From positions 141,135 through 205,134 of the forward strand of contig NZ_SEWE01000003.1 of the NCBI RefSeq assembly GCF_004167665.1: 64,000 nt of DNA. Reading direction: 5' to 3'. Shown here one piece after another: positions 51,031 to 59,740 of the stretch (positions are counted from its first letter, which is position 1; every line of letters begins with the position of its first letter). The notes under the pieces are model-generated. The model did no database searches. It was not told where the DNA came from and saw nothing but the letters and a program-made list of their open reading frames with translations. This DNA is from Hymenobacter persicinus. Its GTDB lineage: Bacteria > Bacteroidota > Bacteroidia > Cytophagales > Hymenobacteraceae. The translations under genes and the position numbers were made by a program.

Positions 51031-51843
51031 TTACGGCACCACCGTCATGCGGACCACCCGGGTGTCCACGTCGCCGTTGTCGAAGAAGTCCTGCTCGAAG
51101 AGGATAGTCTTGTTGTCAAGCCAGCGGGGGCCGCTGACGCCCCACTCCGTTTGCCGCTCCCAGAGCAGGCGTGGGGCCGGTTCCTCCGCCGACCACACCT
51201 GCAGGCCGCTCGGTTCGAAGCGGGCTAGCACGTCGGAGTTGCCGCACACAAAGTGCCGGCCGTCGGGGGCCACCGACGGCGGGCTCCACACCCGGGTGCG
51301 CTTGCCAGTTTGCTGATTCACCAGTAGGTAGTAGCCGCCTTCGTAAAGGTGGGCCGCCACGAGCCAGTAATGGATGTTGGGCAACTTGGTGAGGTACTCG
51401 TAGGTGACGTAGGAGTCGTCGTCGGCCGGGTTGTCGACCAGCCGGACGGGGGCCGCGGCCGCGGGCTGCAACAAAAGCGTTTTGCCCACGCGCTTCACCT
51501 TGGGGCCGGCTTGGCGGAGCTGGCGCTTTTCCTCGGCGGCAATGTCGAGCTCTTCCGCTTCCGACTCGGCCGGCGGCGGGGCCAGCCACGCGGGCGGGGG
51601 CAACTGCTCGTAGGTGCGGCGCGGGGCTGGGTACAGGTTGATAACGCGCCCGGGCAGCTTGACCAGCGTGTCGAGGTGCTCGAGGCGGTAGATGCGCGGC
51701 GGTTTGGGCGGCGGCAGCTTCTGGGCCACCGGGGCCGGTTTCACCGCCGGGCGCGCCCGTTCCGCGGGCTGCATTCGCAGCGAACAGGCCGTGAGCCCCA
51801 CTGCCACCAGCAGAGCTATTGCCACCGCACCAAGCCGAAACAT
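51031..51843 (-). CDS. Lipoprotein, paralogue of the preceding gene
   Basis: The start is ATG 51843 (MFRLGAVAIALLVAVGLTAC), which gives a lipobox with Cys at residue 20; the open frame upstream from 51930 adds a non-signal leader. The 270-aa protein has a Pro-rich middle (PVAQKLPPPKPPRIYRL) and a C-terminal module TYEYLTKLPNIHYWLVAA, LLVNQQTGKRTRVWSPPSV and PRWLDNKTILFEQ shared with the preceding gene. Probably a tandem duplication with a shared partner. Function unknown. Confidence 0.75.
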   Translation of the reverse strand: MFRLGAVAIALLVAVGLTACSLRMQPAERARPAVKPAPVAQKLPPPKPPRIYRLEHLDTLVKLPGRVINLYPAPRRTYEQLPPPAWLAPPPAESEAEELDIAAEEKRQLRQAGPKVKRVGKTLLLQPAAAAPVRLVDNPADDDSYVTYEYLTKLPNIHYWLVAAHLYEGGYYLLVNQQTGKRTRVWSPPSVAPDGRHFVCGNSDVLARFEPSGLQVWSAEEPAPRLLWERQTEWGVSGPRWLDNKTILFEQDFFDNGDVDTRVVRMTVVP

Positions 51844-51874
51844 ACAAAAAGGGGTAAAGGGTACGCGTCTTATC

Positions 51875-53608
51875 TTAGAAGTCTTGCTTGAGCCACTGCC
51901 GGAAGCTGGCCTGTTGCTCAGGCGTAGCATCCGGCCGCTTCTCCACGGTGATTTTAGGCCAGAAGGGCCGCTCCGGCTCGGCCGTAACGGTTACCGTGAG
52001 CAAACGGTTCTGCCGAAATACGCTTAGCTCGTAGCTGGGCGCACCATCGTTCAGCAAAGTTTGCAGATTCATGGCTACCTTCCTGCCATTCACCGCAATA
52101 ATTTCATCATCGACGGTGAGCGTGGCCGCTGCGGGCGAGTCAGGCAGGATATCGGTTACCTCGGTCCGCTCATTCTTGACGATGGTCCGGAAGCCGAACA
52201 GCCCCTCGGAAGCCGACGGGTTGGACTCCAGCAGCAGCATGCAGCACACCAGCTCGAGGGCCTTGCCCAGCGGTTCTTCCAGCGGGGCGGTGCCGTACAC
52301 GAACTTGTCGAAATACGCCTGCATGTCGCGCCCGGCCACTTCGTTGACCAGCCGGATGTAGTCGTCCTCGGTGTAGCCGATGCCGGGCCGGCCAAATTCC
52401 AGCCACAGGCGGCGCATCACGTCGTCGAGGCTGCGCTCGTGGTGGCTGAGGCGGCGCAGGGTCAGGTCGAGCAGCAAGGCCACCAGCGCCCCCTTATGGT
52501 ACACCGAGACTTTGCGGTCGGGCACGCCGGGCTTGTAGCCGTCGAGCCACAGGTCCACGGAAGCATCGGCCAGGGATAGGTTGAAGCGGCCGTGGTCGTC
52601 GTAGTGCTTGCGCAGCACAATGTTCAGCTCCTGGAAATACTGCTCGGCGGTGCGCACTCCGGCCCGGGCCAGCAGGTACTCGCCGTAGTAGGTGGTGATG
52701 CCCTCGGCAATGTAGCAGGTGCGGAAGTAGTTTTCCTGGGTGTAATCGTAGGGCATCATCTCGGCGGGCCGGATCTGCTTGATGTTCCAGGTATGAAACA
52801 GTTCGTGGCAGCTCACTCCCAGCAGCTCCTTGTACAGGGCCTCGGTCATCAGCAGCTCGGCCGGACCCAGCACAATCACCGTTGAGTTGGCGTGCTCCAC
52901 GCCGTGGTAGTGCTTGTAGGGCAGAATCTGGTTCAGAAAGTGGTAGTCCGTCACCGGAAACGAGCCGAACAGAGCCAGCTGCTCCTCGGTAAAGGCCTTG
53001 AAGTCGCGCAGCAGGCGGGGCCAGTCGGGGGCGCACTCGCCCTGCACCCAGATGTAAAAAGGCAAGCCCTGGGCCTCGTAGGCGTGCTGCACCAGCGTGG
53101 GGCTGGCCATCAGCGGGCAGTCGACAAGCTCCTCGAAGGAGCGGGCCCGCAGAGAGTGGGGCGCACTCTGGGGCATGCCGCAGGCAATCTGCCAGCCCGC
53201 GGGCAAATCCAGGGTCATGTCGCAGGCTTCCTGCTGGCGGCCTTCCACGTACATGCAGGCCTGAATCGGGTTGAGATACAGCTGGGTTTCGTCGAGCCAG
53301 GAGCCGCCGGCATCCATCTGGTGGGCGTAGAAATTGTAGCGCACCCGCACCGTGCGGCCCGCCGCGCCGGCCACCTGCCAGCGGTCCTTGGTAAGCTTGC
53401 GGAAGCGCAGGCTTTCCCCCGAGGCAGCATCCTCGACCGTCACGCGCTGGATCTTCTGGCCGAAATTCTGAATTTCGTAGCGCCCCGGCCGCCAGGCGGG
53501 CAGTTGCAGTTCCAGGGCTTCGGGGGCCGTGGCGGGCACCTCAAAGGTCATCTGCAGCTGCAGGTAAAACGTGAGCGGATTCTCGAAGGCGACGTGGTAG
53601 TGGATCAT
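51875..53608 (-). CDS. M61-family peptidase
   Basis: This 577-aa protein is a glycyl-aminopeptidase-like metallopeptidase. It has an N-terminal beta-domain to about residue 165, the catalytic zinc motif HELFH (His268, Glu269 and His272) and a third ligand Glu302 in AEGITTYYGEY, then a C-terminal PDZ-like domain near 455-560. The N-terminus MIHYHVAFENPLTFYLQ lacks a signal peptide, so it is predicted to be cytosolic. Its substrate is unknown. Confidence 0.9.
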   Translation of the reverse strand: MIHYHVAFENPLTFYLQLQMTFEVPATAPEALELQLPAWRPGRYEIQNFGQKIQRVTVEDAASGESLRFRKLTKDRWQVAGAAGRTVRVRYNFYAHQMDAGGSWLDETQLYLNPIQACMYVEGRQQEACDMTLDLPAGWQIACGMPQSAPHSLRARSFEELVDCPLMASPTLVQHAYEAQGLPFYIWVQGECAPDWPRLLRDFKAFTEEQLALFGSFPVTDYHFLNQILPYKHYHGVEHANSTVIVLGPAELLMTEALYKELLGVSCHELFHTWNIKQIRPAEMMPYDYTQENYFRTCYIAEGITTYYGEYLLARAGVRTAEQYFQELNIVLRKHYDDHGRFNLSLADASVDLWLDGYKPGVPDRKVSVYHKGALVALLLDLTLRRLSHHERSLDDVMRRLWLEFGRPGIGYTEDDYIRLVNEVAGRDMQAYFDKFVYGTAPLEEPLGKALELVCCMLLLESNPSASEGLFGFRTIVKNERTEVTDILPDSPAAATLTVDDEIIAVNGRKVAMNLQTLLNDGAPSYELSVFRQNRLLTVTVTAEPERPFWPKITVEKRPDATPEQQASFRQWLKQDF

Positions 53609-53783
53609 GCGAAAAGGGGCGGGAAAAGCAGAAATTACTAGGTAAAGCTAGCAGTATCGGGCCGGAATCGGTGGGGGGCGCGCGGTTCTTTCCTACGGGA
53701 TTTCAGGGCGCGGGTGGCGGCCGGGAGAGGTAATAGCTTGGACGCCATAAACCTAGCCCGGACGGAAAAAGCCGGATAAGCCT

Positions 53784-53814
53784 TTGCCTTTTCCAAATCA
53801 AGGTCTTACCTTTG
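53784..53814 (+). promoter_or_regulatory. Promoter of rpmH-rnpA
   Basis: TTG (53784-53786), 20 bp, then TACCTTTG (53807-53814). It is 35 bp upstream of rpmH. Confidence 0.7.
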
Positions 53815-53849
53815 CCGGCCTTACCTGTCACTGAAGTCTTCAACATATC

Positions 53850-54008
53850 ATGAAACGTACTTTCCAGCCTTCGCAGCGCAAGCGCCGCAACAAACACGGT
53901 TTCCGCTCGCGTATGGAATCCGCTAACGGCCGCAGCGTGCTGGCCCGTCGTCGTGCCAAAGGCCGCAAGCGCCTGACCGTATCCGACGAAGGCAAGCACA
54001 AGCGCTAA
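53850..54008 (+). CDS. rpmH: Ribosomal protein L34
   Basis: This 52-aa basic protein begins [19 protein letters not shown] and has [20 protein letters not shown], the classic L34 sequence. It belongs to the large ribosomal subunit. It lies just before rnpA, the conserved bacterial order. Confidence 0.98.
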   Translation: MKRTFQPSQRKRRNKHGFRSRMESANGRSVLARRRAKGRKRLTVSDEGKHKR

Positions 54009-54048
54009 ACCGCTGACGGCTCCTGCCGTGGCGCCCGAACTGGCTCAG

Positions 54049-54465
54049 ATGCCGGCCGCGCGCTCTTACTCGTTTCCAAAAGAAGAACACTTGTGCCGCA
54101 AAAAGCTCATTGAGGAGCTTTTCGGCCGGGGTTCTTCTTTTGGTTTATACCCGTTGCGCCTGGTCTGGCTGCCGGCCCCGGCGCCCACCACGGCCCCGCC
54201 CCAGGTACTGGTGAGCGTATCGAAGCGCAGCTTCAAGCGCGCCGTCGACCGCAACTACCTCAAGCGCCTGCTGCGCGAGGCCTACCGGCTTAATAAATAC
54301 CGGCTGCTGGAAGCGCCCGGTGGCCACGGCGTGGGGCTGCTGGCCATTATTTACACGGGGAAGGAAAAAAAGCCTTTCGCGCTGGTCGAAAAAAAATTAA
54401 TTTCAGGGCTGGAGCGTTTGCTGCAAGAAGCAACCCCCGCGGCTACCGCGGTGTCTCCTTCCTAG
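54049..54465 (+). CDS. rnpA: Ribonuclease P protein component
   Basis: RnpA helps the RNA subunit trim tRNA 5' leaders. The protein (138 aa from ATG 54049; GTG 54028 would add seven residues) has YSFPKEEHLCRKKLIEELF and the RNR signature AVDRNYLKRLLREAYRLNK. The acidic LEAPGGHG segment and the C-terminal helix follow. It is 40 bases after rpmH. Confidence 0.95.
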   Translation: MPAARSYSFPKEEHLCRKKLIEELFGRGSSFGLYPLRLVWLPAPAPTTAPPQVLVSVSKRSFKRAVDRNYLKRLLREAYRLNKYRLLEAPGGHGVGLLAIIYTGKEKKPFALVEKKLISGLERLLQEATPAATAVSPS

Positions 54466-54492
54466 TCATGTTTTTCGCTTCCAGCTGTTTAT

Positions 54493-56199
54493 ATGCGTAA
54501 AAAGACCGTTGCCGGCCTGCTCCTCGGGGGCGCCGCGCTGCTCGTATCGTTCCGCTCGGCTTCGGACAATGAGCGCTACTTCGAAATTGCGAAGAACCTC
54601 GACATTTTCGCCACCCTGTTCAAGGAAGTCAATACCTACTACGTGGACGAGGTAACGCCCGCCAAGCTGGTCAAAACGGGCATCGACGCCATGCTTAAGT
54701 CGCTGGACCCGTATACCAACTACATCCCCGAGGACGACATCGAGGACTTCCGCACCCTGACCACCGGGCAGTACGGCGGCATCGGGGCGGTGGTGGTGAA
54801 GCGCAACGGCAAAACCATCGTGCAGGCCGCCTACGAGGGCTATCCGGCCCAGAAAGCGGGCCTGCTGCCCGGCGACGAGATTCTGACCATCAACGGCGTC
54901 AACGTTGAGAAGAAAAACAACGCCGACATCAGTAAGCTGCTCAAGGGGCAGGCCAACTCCCTGGCCAAGCTGGAAGTAACGCGCTATGGGCAGGAAAAGC
55001 CCATTGAAATCAACATCACCCGGGATAAGATTCAAGTCGACAACGTGCCGTACTATGGCATGCTGAGCCCCGAAATCGGCTACTTCCAGCTCTCGGGCTT
55101 CACCGTGGATGCGGGCAAGGAAGCCCGGGTGGCGGTGAGCAAGCTCAAGGAGATGGGCGCCAAGAAAATCGTGTTCGACATCCGCGACAACCCCGGTGGA
55201 TTGCTCAACGAGGCCGTCAACATCTCCAATATCTTCGTCGATAAGGGCCTCGACGTGGTAAGCACCAAGGGCAAGGTGACCGAGTGGAACAAAACCTATA
55301 AGGCCCTCGATGCCCCGCTCGACACCCAGATTCCGGTCGTCATCATCACCTCTAACCGCTCGGCCTCGGCGTCCGAAATCGTGTCGGGGGTGCTGCAGGA
55401 CTACGACCGGGCCGTGATTGTGGGAGAGCGGACCTTCGGCAAGGGCCTGGTGCAGGCCACCCGGCCGCTGAGCTACAACTCCCAGCTCAAGGTCACGACG
55501 GCCAAGTACTACATTCCCAGCGGCCGCTGCATTCAGGAAGTGGACTACGCCCACCGCGCCGACGACGGCACGCTGGGCAAGTTTCCGGACTCGCTGCGCA
55601 CGGCCTTCAAAACCCAAAGTGGGCGCGTGGTGTACGACGGCGGGGGCGTGGCGCCCGACGTGGAAGTGGCCGACAAGGAAATTGCCGACATTTCCCGGGT
55701 GCTGATTCAGAAAAGCTATCTGTTTGACTTTGCCACCCGCTACCGGGCCGAGCACCCCAGCATTGCCAGTGCCCGCGAGTTCAAGCTCTCCGACGCCGAC
55801 TACCAGAAGTTCGTTGATTTCCTCAAAAACAAGGATATCAACTACAACACCGACGTGGAGAAAAGCCTGACCGATTTGACCAAGAAAGCCAAGGCCGAAA
55901 AGCACTACGACGACGTACGCAACGAACTCGAAGCCATCCGCCGCAAGGTGTCGACGAACAAGAGCAACGACCTGACCCGCTTCAAGCCCGAAATCCGGGA
56001 GATGCTGGAGCAGGAAATCGTGTCGCGCTACTACTTCCAGAAGGGCAGCATCGAGGCCAGCTTCGACGACGACCCCAACATTCTGACGGCCATGAACGTG
56101 CTCAACGACCCGGCCCGTTACGCGGCCCTGCTCAAGCCCGGCACGCCCGAAGCCAAAACCCGTCCCGAAGCCAACCGCAAGACGGCCGGGGGGAAGTAA
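54493..56199 (+). CDS. S41-family carboxy-terminal processing protease
   Basis: This 568-aa protein has an N-terminal membrane anchor or signal (AGLLLGGAALLVSFRSA), a PDZ domain with QAAYEGYPAQKAGLLPGDEI around residues 115-135 and the S41 catalytic motifs NRSASASEI near 288-296 with GERTFGKGLVQ about 20 residues later, which give the Ser-Lys dyad. The C-terminal 170 residues are helical. It is close to the rnpA stop (27 bp) and likely in the same operon. It degrades or trims periplasmic proteins. Confidence 0.92.
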   Translation: MRKKTVAGLLLGGAALLVSFRSASDNERYFEIAKNLDIFATLFKEVNTYYVDEVTPAKLVKTGIDAMLKSLDPYTNYIPEDDIEDFRTLTTGQYGGIGAVVVKRNGKTIVQAAYEGYPAQKAGLLPGDEILTINGVNVEKKNNADISKLLKGQANSLAKLEVTRYGQEKPIEINITRDKIQVDNVPYYGMLSPEIGYFQLSGFTVDAGKEARVAVSKLKEMGAKKIVFDIRDNPGGLLNEAVNISNIFVDKGLDVVSTKGKVTEWNKTYKALDAPLDTQIPVVIITSNRSASASEIVSGVLQDYDRAVIVGERTFGKGLVQATRPLSYNSQLKVTTAKYYIPSGRCIQEVDYAHRADDGTLGKFPDSLRTAFKTQSGRVVYDGGGVAPDVEVADKEIADISRVLIQKSYLFDFATRYRAEHPSIASAREFKLSDADYQKFVDFLKNKDINYNTDVEKSLTDLTKKAKAEKHYDDVRNELEAIRRKVSTNKSNDLTRFKPEIREMLEQEIVSRYYFQKGSIEASFDDDPNILTAMNVLNDPARYAALLKPGTPEAKTRPEANRKTAGGK

Positions 56200-56220
56200 G
56201 GAGCCAGGCTCTAAAGCCTC

Positions 56221-56252
56221 AAAAAGCAGCCCCGTCTTTGGGCTGCTTTTTC
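56221..56252 (+). terminator. Rho-independent terminator
   Basis: AAAAAGCAGCCC pairs with GGGCTGCTTTTTC. It ends the protease gene. Confidence 0.85.
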
Positions 56253-56270
56253 TTTTTGTCGACATTTTAT

Positions 56271-56810
56271 ATGGGTGATTTCGCAATGCGCGCCAAGCAC
56301 TGGCAGGTGTTCTTACTGACTCTGCCCGTGCTGGTGCTAATGAATCTGAATATCGTGGGGGCAGAGCTGATTGGCAGCTTAATTAGTGCGGTAGCCTATT
56401 GCCTGTACTTTATATGGTTTGCGTTCTTAGGAACGGCTCTGTTTCCTTTGTTGCCGCGCGGTGCCTACTACAATCTGTCTTGGTTTATAGTCGACATCAT
56501 CTTATCGGCTTTAGCATTTTCGGCGCTGGTAATTCTGACGGATGACCGCAGCTTTCATGGGGAAGGACCAATGGCGCTGGTTATGCTGTATGCCTTTTTT
56601 GCCCTGTTACACGGGCCCTGGTTTCTGGCGGTGTCTTTAGTGTCTATTGAAAAGCAGCATGACCCGGAATTCGGTTTCTACTTCGGTACGTTGCTATGTT
56701 TCCTTTTCTGGCCGGTAGGTGTCTGGTTTATTCAGCCCCGGCTTAATAAAGTGTGGAAAGAAAGCCGGAGCCGAGAGCAGCAACTGGGGAGAGCTGGCAT
56801 TGATGGGTAG
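56271..56810 (+). CDS. Hypothetical four-helix membrane protein
   Basis: The start is ATG 56271, though a second ATG five codons on is possible. The 179-aa protein has four membrane helices (FLLTLPVLVLMNL, AYCLYFIWFAFLG, ILSALAFSALVIL and LLCFLFWPVGVWF) and a charged C-terminus. Base composition is lower in GC than its neighbours. No family is recognised. Confidence 0.65.
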   Translation: MGDFAMRAKHWQVFLLTLPVLVLMNLNIVGAELIGSLISAVAYCLYFIWFAFLGTALFPLLPRGAYYNLSWFIVDIILSALAFSALVILTDDRSFHGEGPMALVMLYAFFALLHGPWFLAVSLVSIEKQHDPEFGFYFGTLLCFLFWPVGVWFIQPRLNKVWKESRSREQQLGRAGIDG

Positions 56811-56816
56811 ATACCG

Positions 56817-56844
56817 TTGCTTCCAAGGCGCAGATGTACCTTTG
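56817..56844 (+). promoter_or_regulatory. Promoter of tsaB
   Basis: TTG (56817-56819), 17 bp, then TACCTTTG (56837-56844). It lies four bases before ATG 56849, so tsaB is probably leaderless. Confidence 0.65.
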
Positions 56845-56848
56845 CACT

Positions 56849-57544
56849 ATGTCCACGCTCATCCTCTCTCTTGAAACCTCGTCCCCGGTCTGCTCGGTGG
56901 CATTGCACCGCGACGGTAGCCTGGTGGGGCAGTCGGAGCTGCGGCTGGAGAAGTCGCACTCCTCGCACCTGAGTCTGCTGGTGAATCAGTTGCTGGAAAA
57001 CAGCCAGTGCACGCTCCAAGACCTGAGCGCCGTGGCCGTGTCGGATGGGCCGGGCTCGTACACGGGCCTGCGCATCGGGGCGGCGGCGGCCAAGGGACTG
57101 TGCTACGCTCTGGACGTGCCGCTCATTGCCGTCGGGACGTTGCCGGCCATGGCGGCCCAGGTAGCGGCGTACACCGCCGACGCCGAAAACGTGCTGTTCT
57201 GCCCCATGCTCGACGCCCGGCGCATGGAAGTATACAGCGCCTTGTACCGCGCGGACGGCACGGAAGTGCTGGCCCCGGCCCCGCTGATTCTGGAAGCCGA
57301 CACGCTGGCCGAACAATTAGCCCACCACCGCTTGTTATTCTTTGGTAACGGCGCGGCCAAGTTTGAGCCGTTCGTGGCAGGAAATCTCAACGCCGGGTTC
57401 CTACGCGGCATCGAGCCTTCGGCCATTGCCGTGGGCACCCTGGCGCAGGCGGCTTTCACCCGGCAGGATTTTCGCGACGTGGCTTACTACGAGCCGTTTT
57501 ACTTAAAAGAAGTGTACACCACGACTCCGAAGGTTAGAAGTTAG
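56849..57544 (+). CDS. tsaB: tRNA threonylcarbamoyladenosine synthesis protein TsaB
   Basis: TsaB activates TsaD in making t6A37 of ANN-decoding tRNAs. The 231-aa protein has the ASKHA fold: ILSLETSSPVCSVAL at the N-terminus, DGPGSYTGLRIGAAAAKGLC near residues 66-85, and a CPMLDARRMEVYSALY segment. The start ATG 56849 lies right after the promoter box; the ATG at 56834 is inside it. Confidence 0.93.
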   Translation: MSTLILSLETSSPVCSVALHRDGSLVGQSELRLEKSHSSHLSLLVNQLLENSQCTLQDLSAVAVSDGPGSYTGLRIGAAAAKGLCYALDVPLIAVGTLPAMAAQVAAYTADAENVLFCPMLDARRMEVYSALYRADGTEVLAPAPLILEADTLAEQLAHHRLLFFGNGAAKFEPFVAGNLNAGFLRGIEPSAIAVGTLAQAAFTRQDFRDVAYYEPFYLKEVYTTTPKVRS

Positions 57545-57623
57545 AGGTGAGAATTCAGTATCCCGCTTTCAGTTGGGTATCTAAGCTCTTAAGTCTGGGT
57601 TCTAAGCTCTCAGCAATAAAACC

Positions 57624-58136
57624 ATGGAAGAAATCTTCGTCAACCGCGTGGCGCAAAGTGCGCTGACTACCCTGAACCTGGAGGAACTGCTGCACCCCGG
57701 GGAGCGGGTAGTATATGACATCAAGGAAAACCTGTTTCACGGGCTGATGCTGCGCGAAAAGGACTTCCGCGAGTTCGTCAAAACCCACGACTGGGCCCAA
57801 TACGACGGCAAGAACGTGGCCATCATCTGCTCCGCCGATGCCATTGTGCCCACCTGGGCCTACATGCTGCTGGCCTCCAAGCTCCAGAACCACGCCCACC
57901 GCTACGTATTCGGCAACCTGGAAGCTCTGGAGCAGGAGCTGTTCCACGAAGCCATTGCCGCCCTCGATGCCGAAGAGTACCGCGACGCGAAAGTGGTGGT
58001 TAAAGGCTGCGGCGCCGTTCCCGTGCCGACCTACGCTTACGTGGCCATCATGCAGAAGCTGCTGCCGGTGGTGAGCAGCGTAATGTACGGGGAACCCTGC
58101 AGCACCGTGCCACTCTACAAGCGCCCCAAAGGCTAG
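57624..58136 (+). CDS. DUF2480 family protein
   Basis: This 170-aa protein has the DUF2480 pattern: EEIFVNRVAQSALTTLNLEE, VVYDIKENLFHGLMLREKDF and CSADAIVPTWAYMLLASKL, followed by VVVKGCGAVPVPTYAYVAI. The family is restricted to Bacteroidota, and conserved Cys/His/Trp may bind metal. It lies 79 bp after tsaB. Function unknown. Confidence 0.88.
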   Translation: MEEIFVNRVAQSALTTLNLEELLHPGERVVYDIKENLFHGLMLREKDFREFVKTHDWAQYDGKNVAIICSADAIVPTWAYMLLASKLQNHAHRYVFGNLEALEQELFHEAIAALDAEEYRDAKVVVKGCGAVPVPTYAYVAIMQKLLPVVSSVMYGEPCSTVPLYKRPKG

Positions 58137-58153
58137 CCCTTTCAGAATCCGAT

Positions 58154-58187
58154 AAAAGCCCGTCTGCGTCCGCAGGTGGGCTTTTTT
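58154..58187 (+). terminator. Rho-independent terminator
   Basis: AAAAGCCCGTCTGCG pairs with CGCAGGTGGGCTTTT (one mismatch), followed by a T run. Confidence 0.8.
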
Positions 58188-58303
58188 GCATTTCTGCTCT
58201 CCGCTGACCTGCTCCAAACAGCCTCGTCCAGCACGGGGGAGGAGTGGGGCCGGAGGGGCGCAGCAGCCAGATTCTGCATCTTTGGGCCTCCAAACCTTTC
58301 TGC

Positions 58304-59617
58304 ATGTCTGAGCCGATTCCCGTTAGTCCTTATAAAATCAGCTTTCTGGCCGGCACGGCCATCGTTATTGCCAACATGGTCGGCACGGGCGTCTTCACCA
58401 GCCTGGGCTTTCAGGTGCTGGGCATCCAGAGCGGCTTTGCGCTGCTGATGCTCTGGGTCGTGGGCGGCCTGATTGCGCTCTGCGGGGCCTTGTGCTACGG
58501 GGAACTGGCCGCCGCCATGCCCCGCTCCGGCGGCGAATACCACTATCTGTCCCAGATTTATCACCCTTCCGTCGGGTTTCTCTCGGGCTGGGTGTCGGCC
58601 ACGGTTGGATTTGCTGCGCCCACGGCCCTGGCCGCTATGGCCCTGGGCCGGTACGCGGCCAGCGTGTGGCCCGGCCTGAATCCGCAGCTCCTGACGGTGG
58701 CCGTAGTGCTGGTCCTGACGGCCGTGCACGCCAGCAGCAGCCGGGCCGGCAGTCGGCTCCAGGTCGTTATTACGGCCATCAAAGTGCTGGTACTGGTGTT
58801 TTTCATCGGCGCCGGTTTGCTCACGGCCCAGCCCCAGGCCATTTCCTTCGTGCCCCGCGCCGCCGATTGGCAACAGCTGCTCAGCCCGGCCTTCGCCATT
58901 TCGCTCGTGTATGTGTCCTACGCCTACTCCGGCTGGAATGCCGCCGTCTACCTGACCGGCGAAGTGGCCGAGCCCCGGCGCAACCTGCCCCGGATTCTGC
59001 TGGCCGGCACCGCCGTGGTGCTGCTGCTCTACGTGGGGCTGAACTTCGTTTTCCTGTACTCGACCCCGATTCCGAAGCTGGCCGGGCAGTTGGAAGTAGG
59101 TTACGTAGCCGCGGGGCAGCTGTTCGGTCCGGCGGTGGGTCGGCTCATGGGCGCCGTCATTGCCGGGCTGCTGGTGTCCACGGTCAGCTCCATGATTTTT
59201 GCCGGCCCCCGCATCGTGCAGGTGATGGGGGAGGACCTTCCCGCCTTGCGGGCCCTGGCCGTGGTGAGCAAAACGGGCATTCCGGTGCGGGCCATGCTGC
59301 TTCAAACCGGCCTCACGCTGCTGTTTGTACTTACCGGTACCTTCGAGAAAGTGCTGCTTTATGCCGGGTTCGTACTGAGCTTGTTCACCTTCCTGACCGT
59401 GCTGGGGCTGTTTATTCTGCGCTGGCGCCAGCCCAACCTGCCCCGACCGTACCGCGCCTGGGGCTACCCGCTCACCCCGCTGGTGTTCCTAGCCCTGAGC
59501 GGCTGGACCCTGATTTTCATCCTGCGCGACAAGCCAATCGAGTCCTTATATGGCCTCGCCACGCTGCTGCTGGGACTGTTGGCCTACTTCCTGGGACGCC
59601 GGATGCGGGCGGCCTGA
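58304..59617 (+). CDS. APC-family amino acid permease
   Basis: This 437-aa protein has 12 hydrophobic helices. The N-terminal ATVIANMVGTGVFTSLG-type signature (GTAIVIANMVGTGVFTSLGF) is the APC unwound helix 1, and GGEYHYLSQIYHPSVGFLSG marks helix 3. It imports or exchanges amino acids across the inner membrane. The start is ATG 58304. Substrate cannot be read. Confidence 0.9.
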   Translation: MSEPIPVSPYKISFLAGTAIVIANMVGTGVFTSLGFQVLGIQSGFALLMLWVVGGLIALCGALCYGELAAAMPRSGGEYHYLSQIYHPSVGFLSGWVSATVGFAAPTALAAMALGRYAASVWPGLNPQLLTVAVVLVLTAVHASSSRAGSRLQVVITAIKVLVLVFFIGAGLLTAQPQAISFVPRAADWQQLLSPAFAISLVYVSYAYSGWNAAVYLTGEVAEPRRNLPRILLAGTAVVLLLYVGLNFVFLYSTPIPKLAGQLEVGYVAAGQLFGPAVGRLMGAVIAGLLVSTVSSMIFAGPRIVQVMGEDLPALRALAVVSKTGIPVRAMLLQTGLTLLFVLTGTFEKVLLYAGFVLSLFTFLTVLGLFILRWRQPNLPRPYRAWGYPLTPLVFLALSGWTLIFILRDKPIESLYGLATLLLGLLAYFLGRRMRAA

Positions 59618-59740
59618 GGCGTTATGGGGCAATTTAGGGGCGCATTTTTCTGCGCGCTAGGCCTGGCTTCCCCGACTCTGGCCGCTTTCGGCTGCGCCAA
59701 ACCCAATATCTTGCCGCCCCATTCAGCTTAGCTTTTTCCC

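Noticed and set aside
54466..56286. Minus-strand ORF opposite the S41 protease
   Set aside because: S41 catalytic motifs lie on the plus strand; the antisense frame is a shadow.
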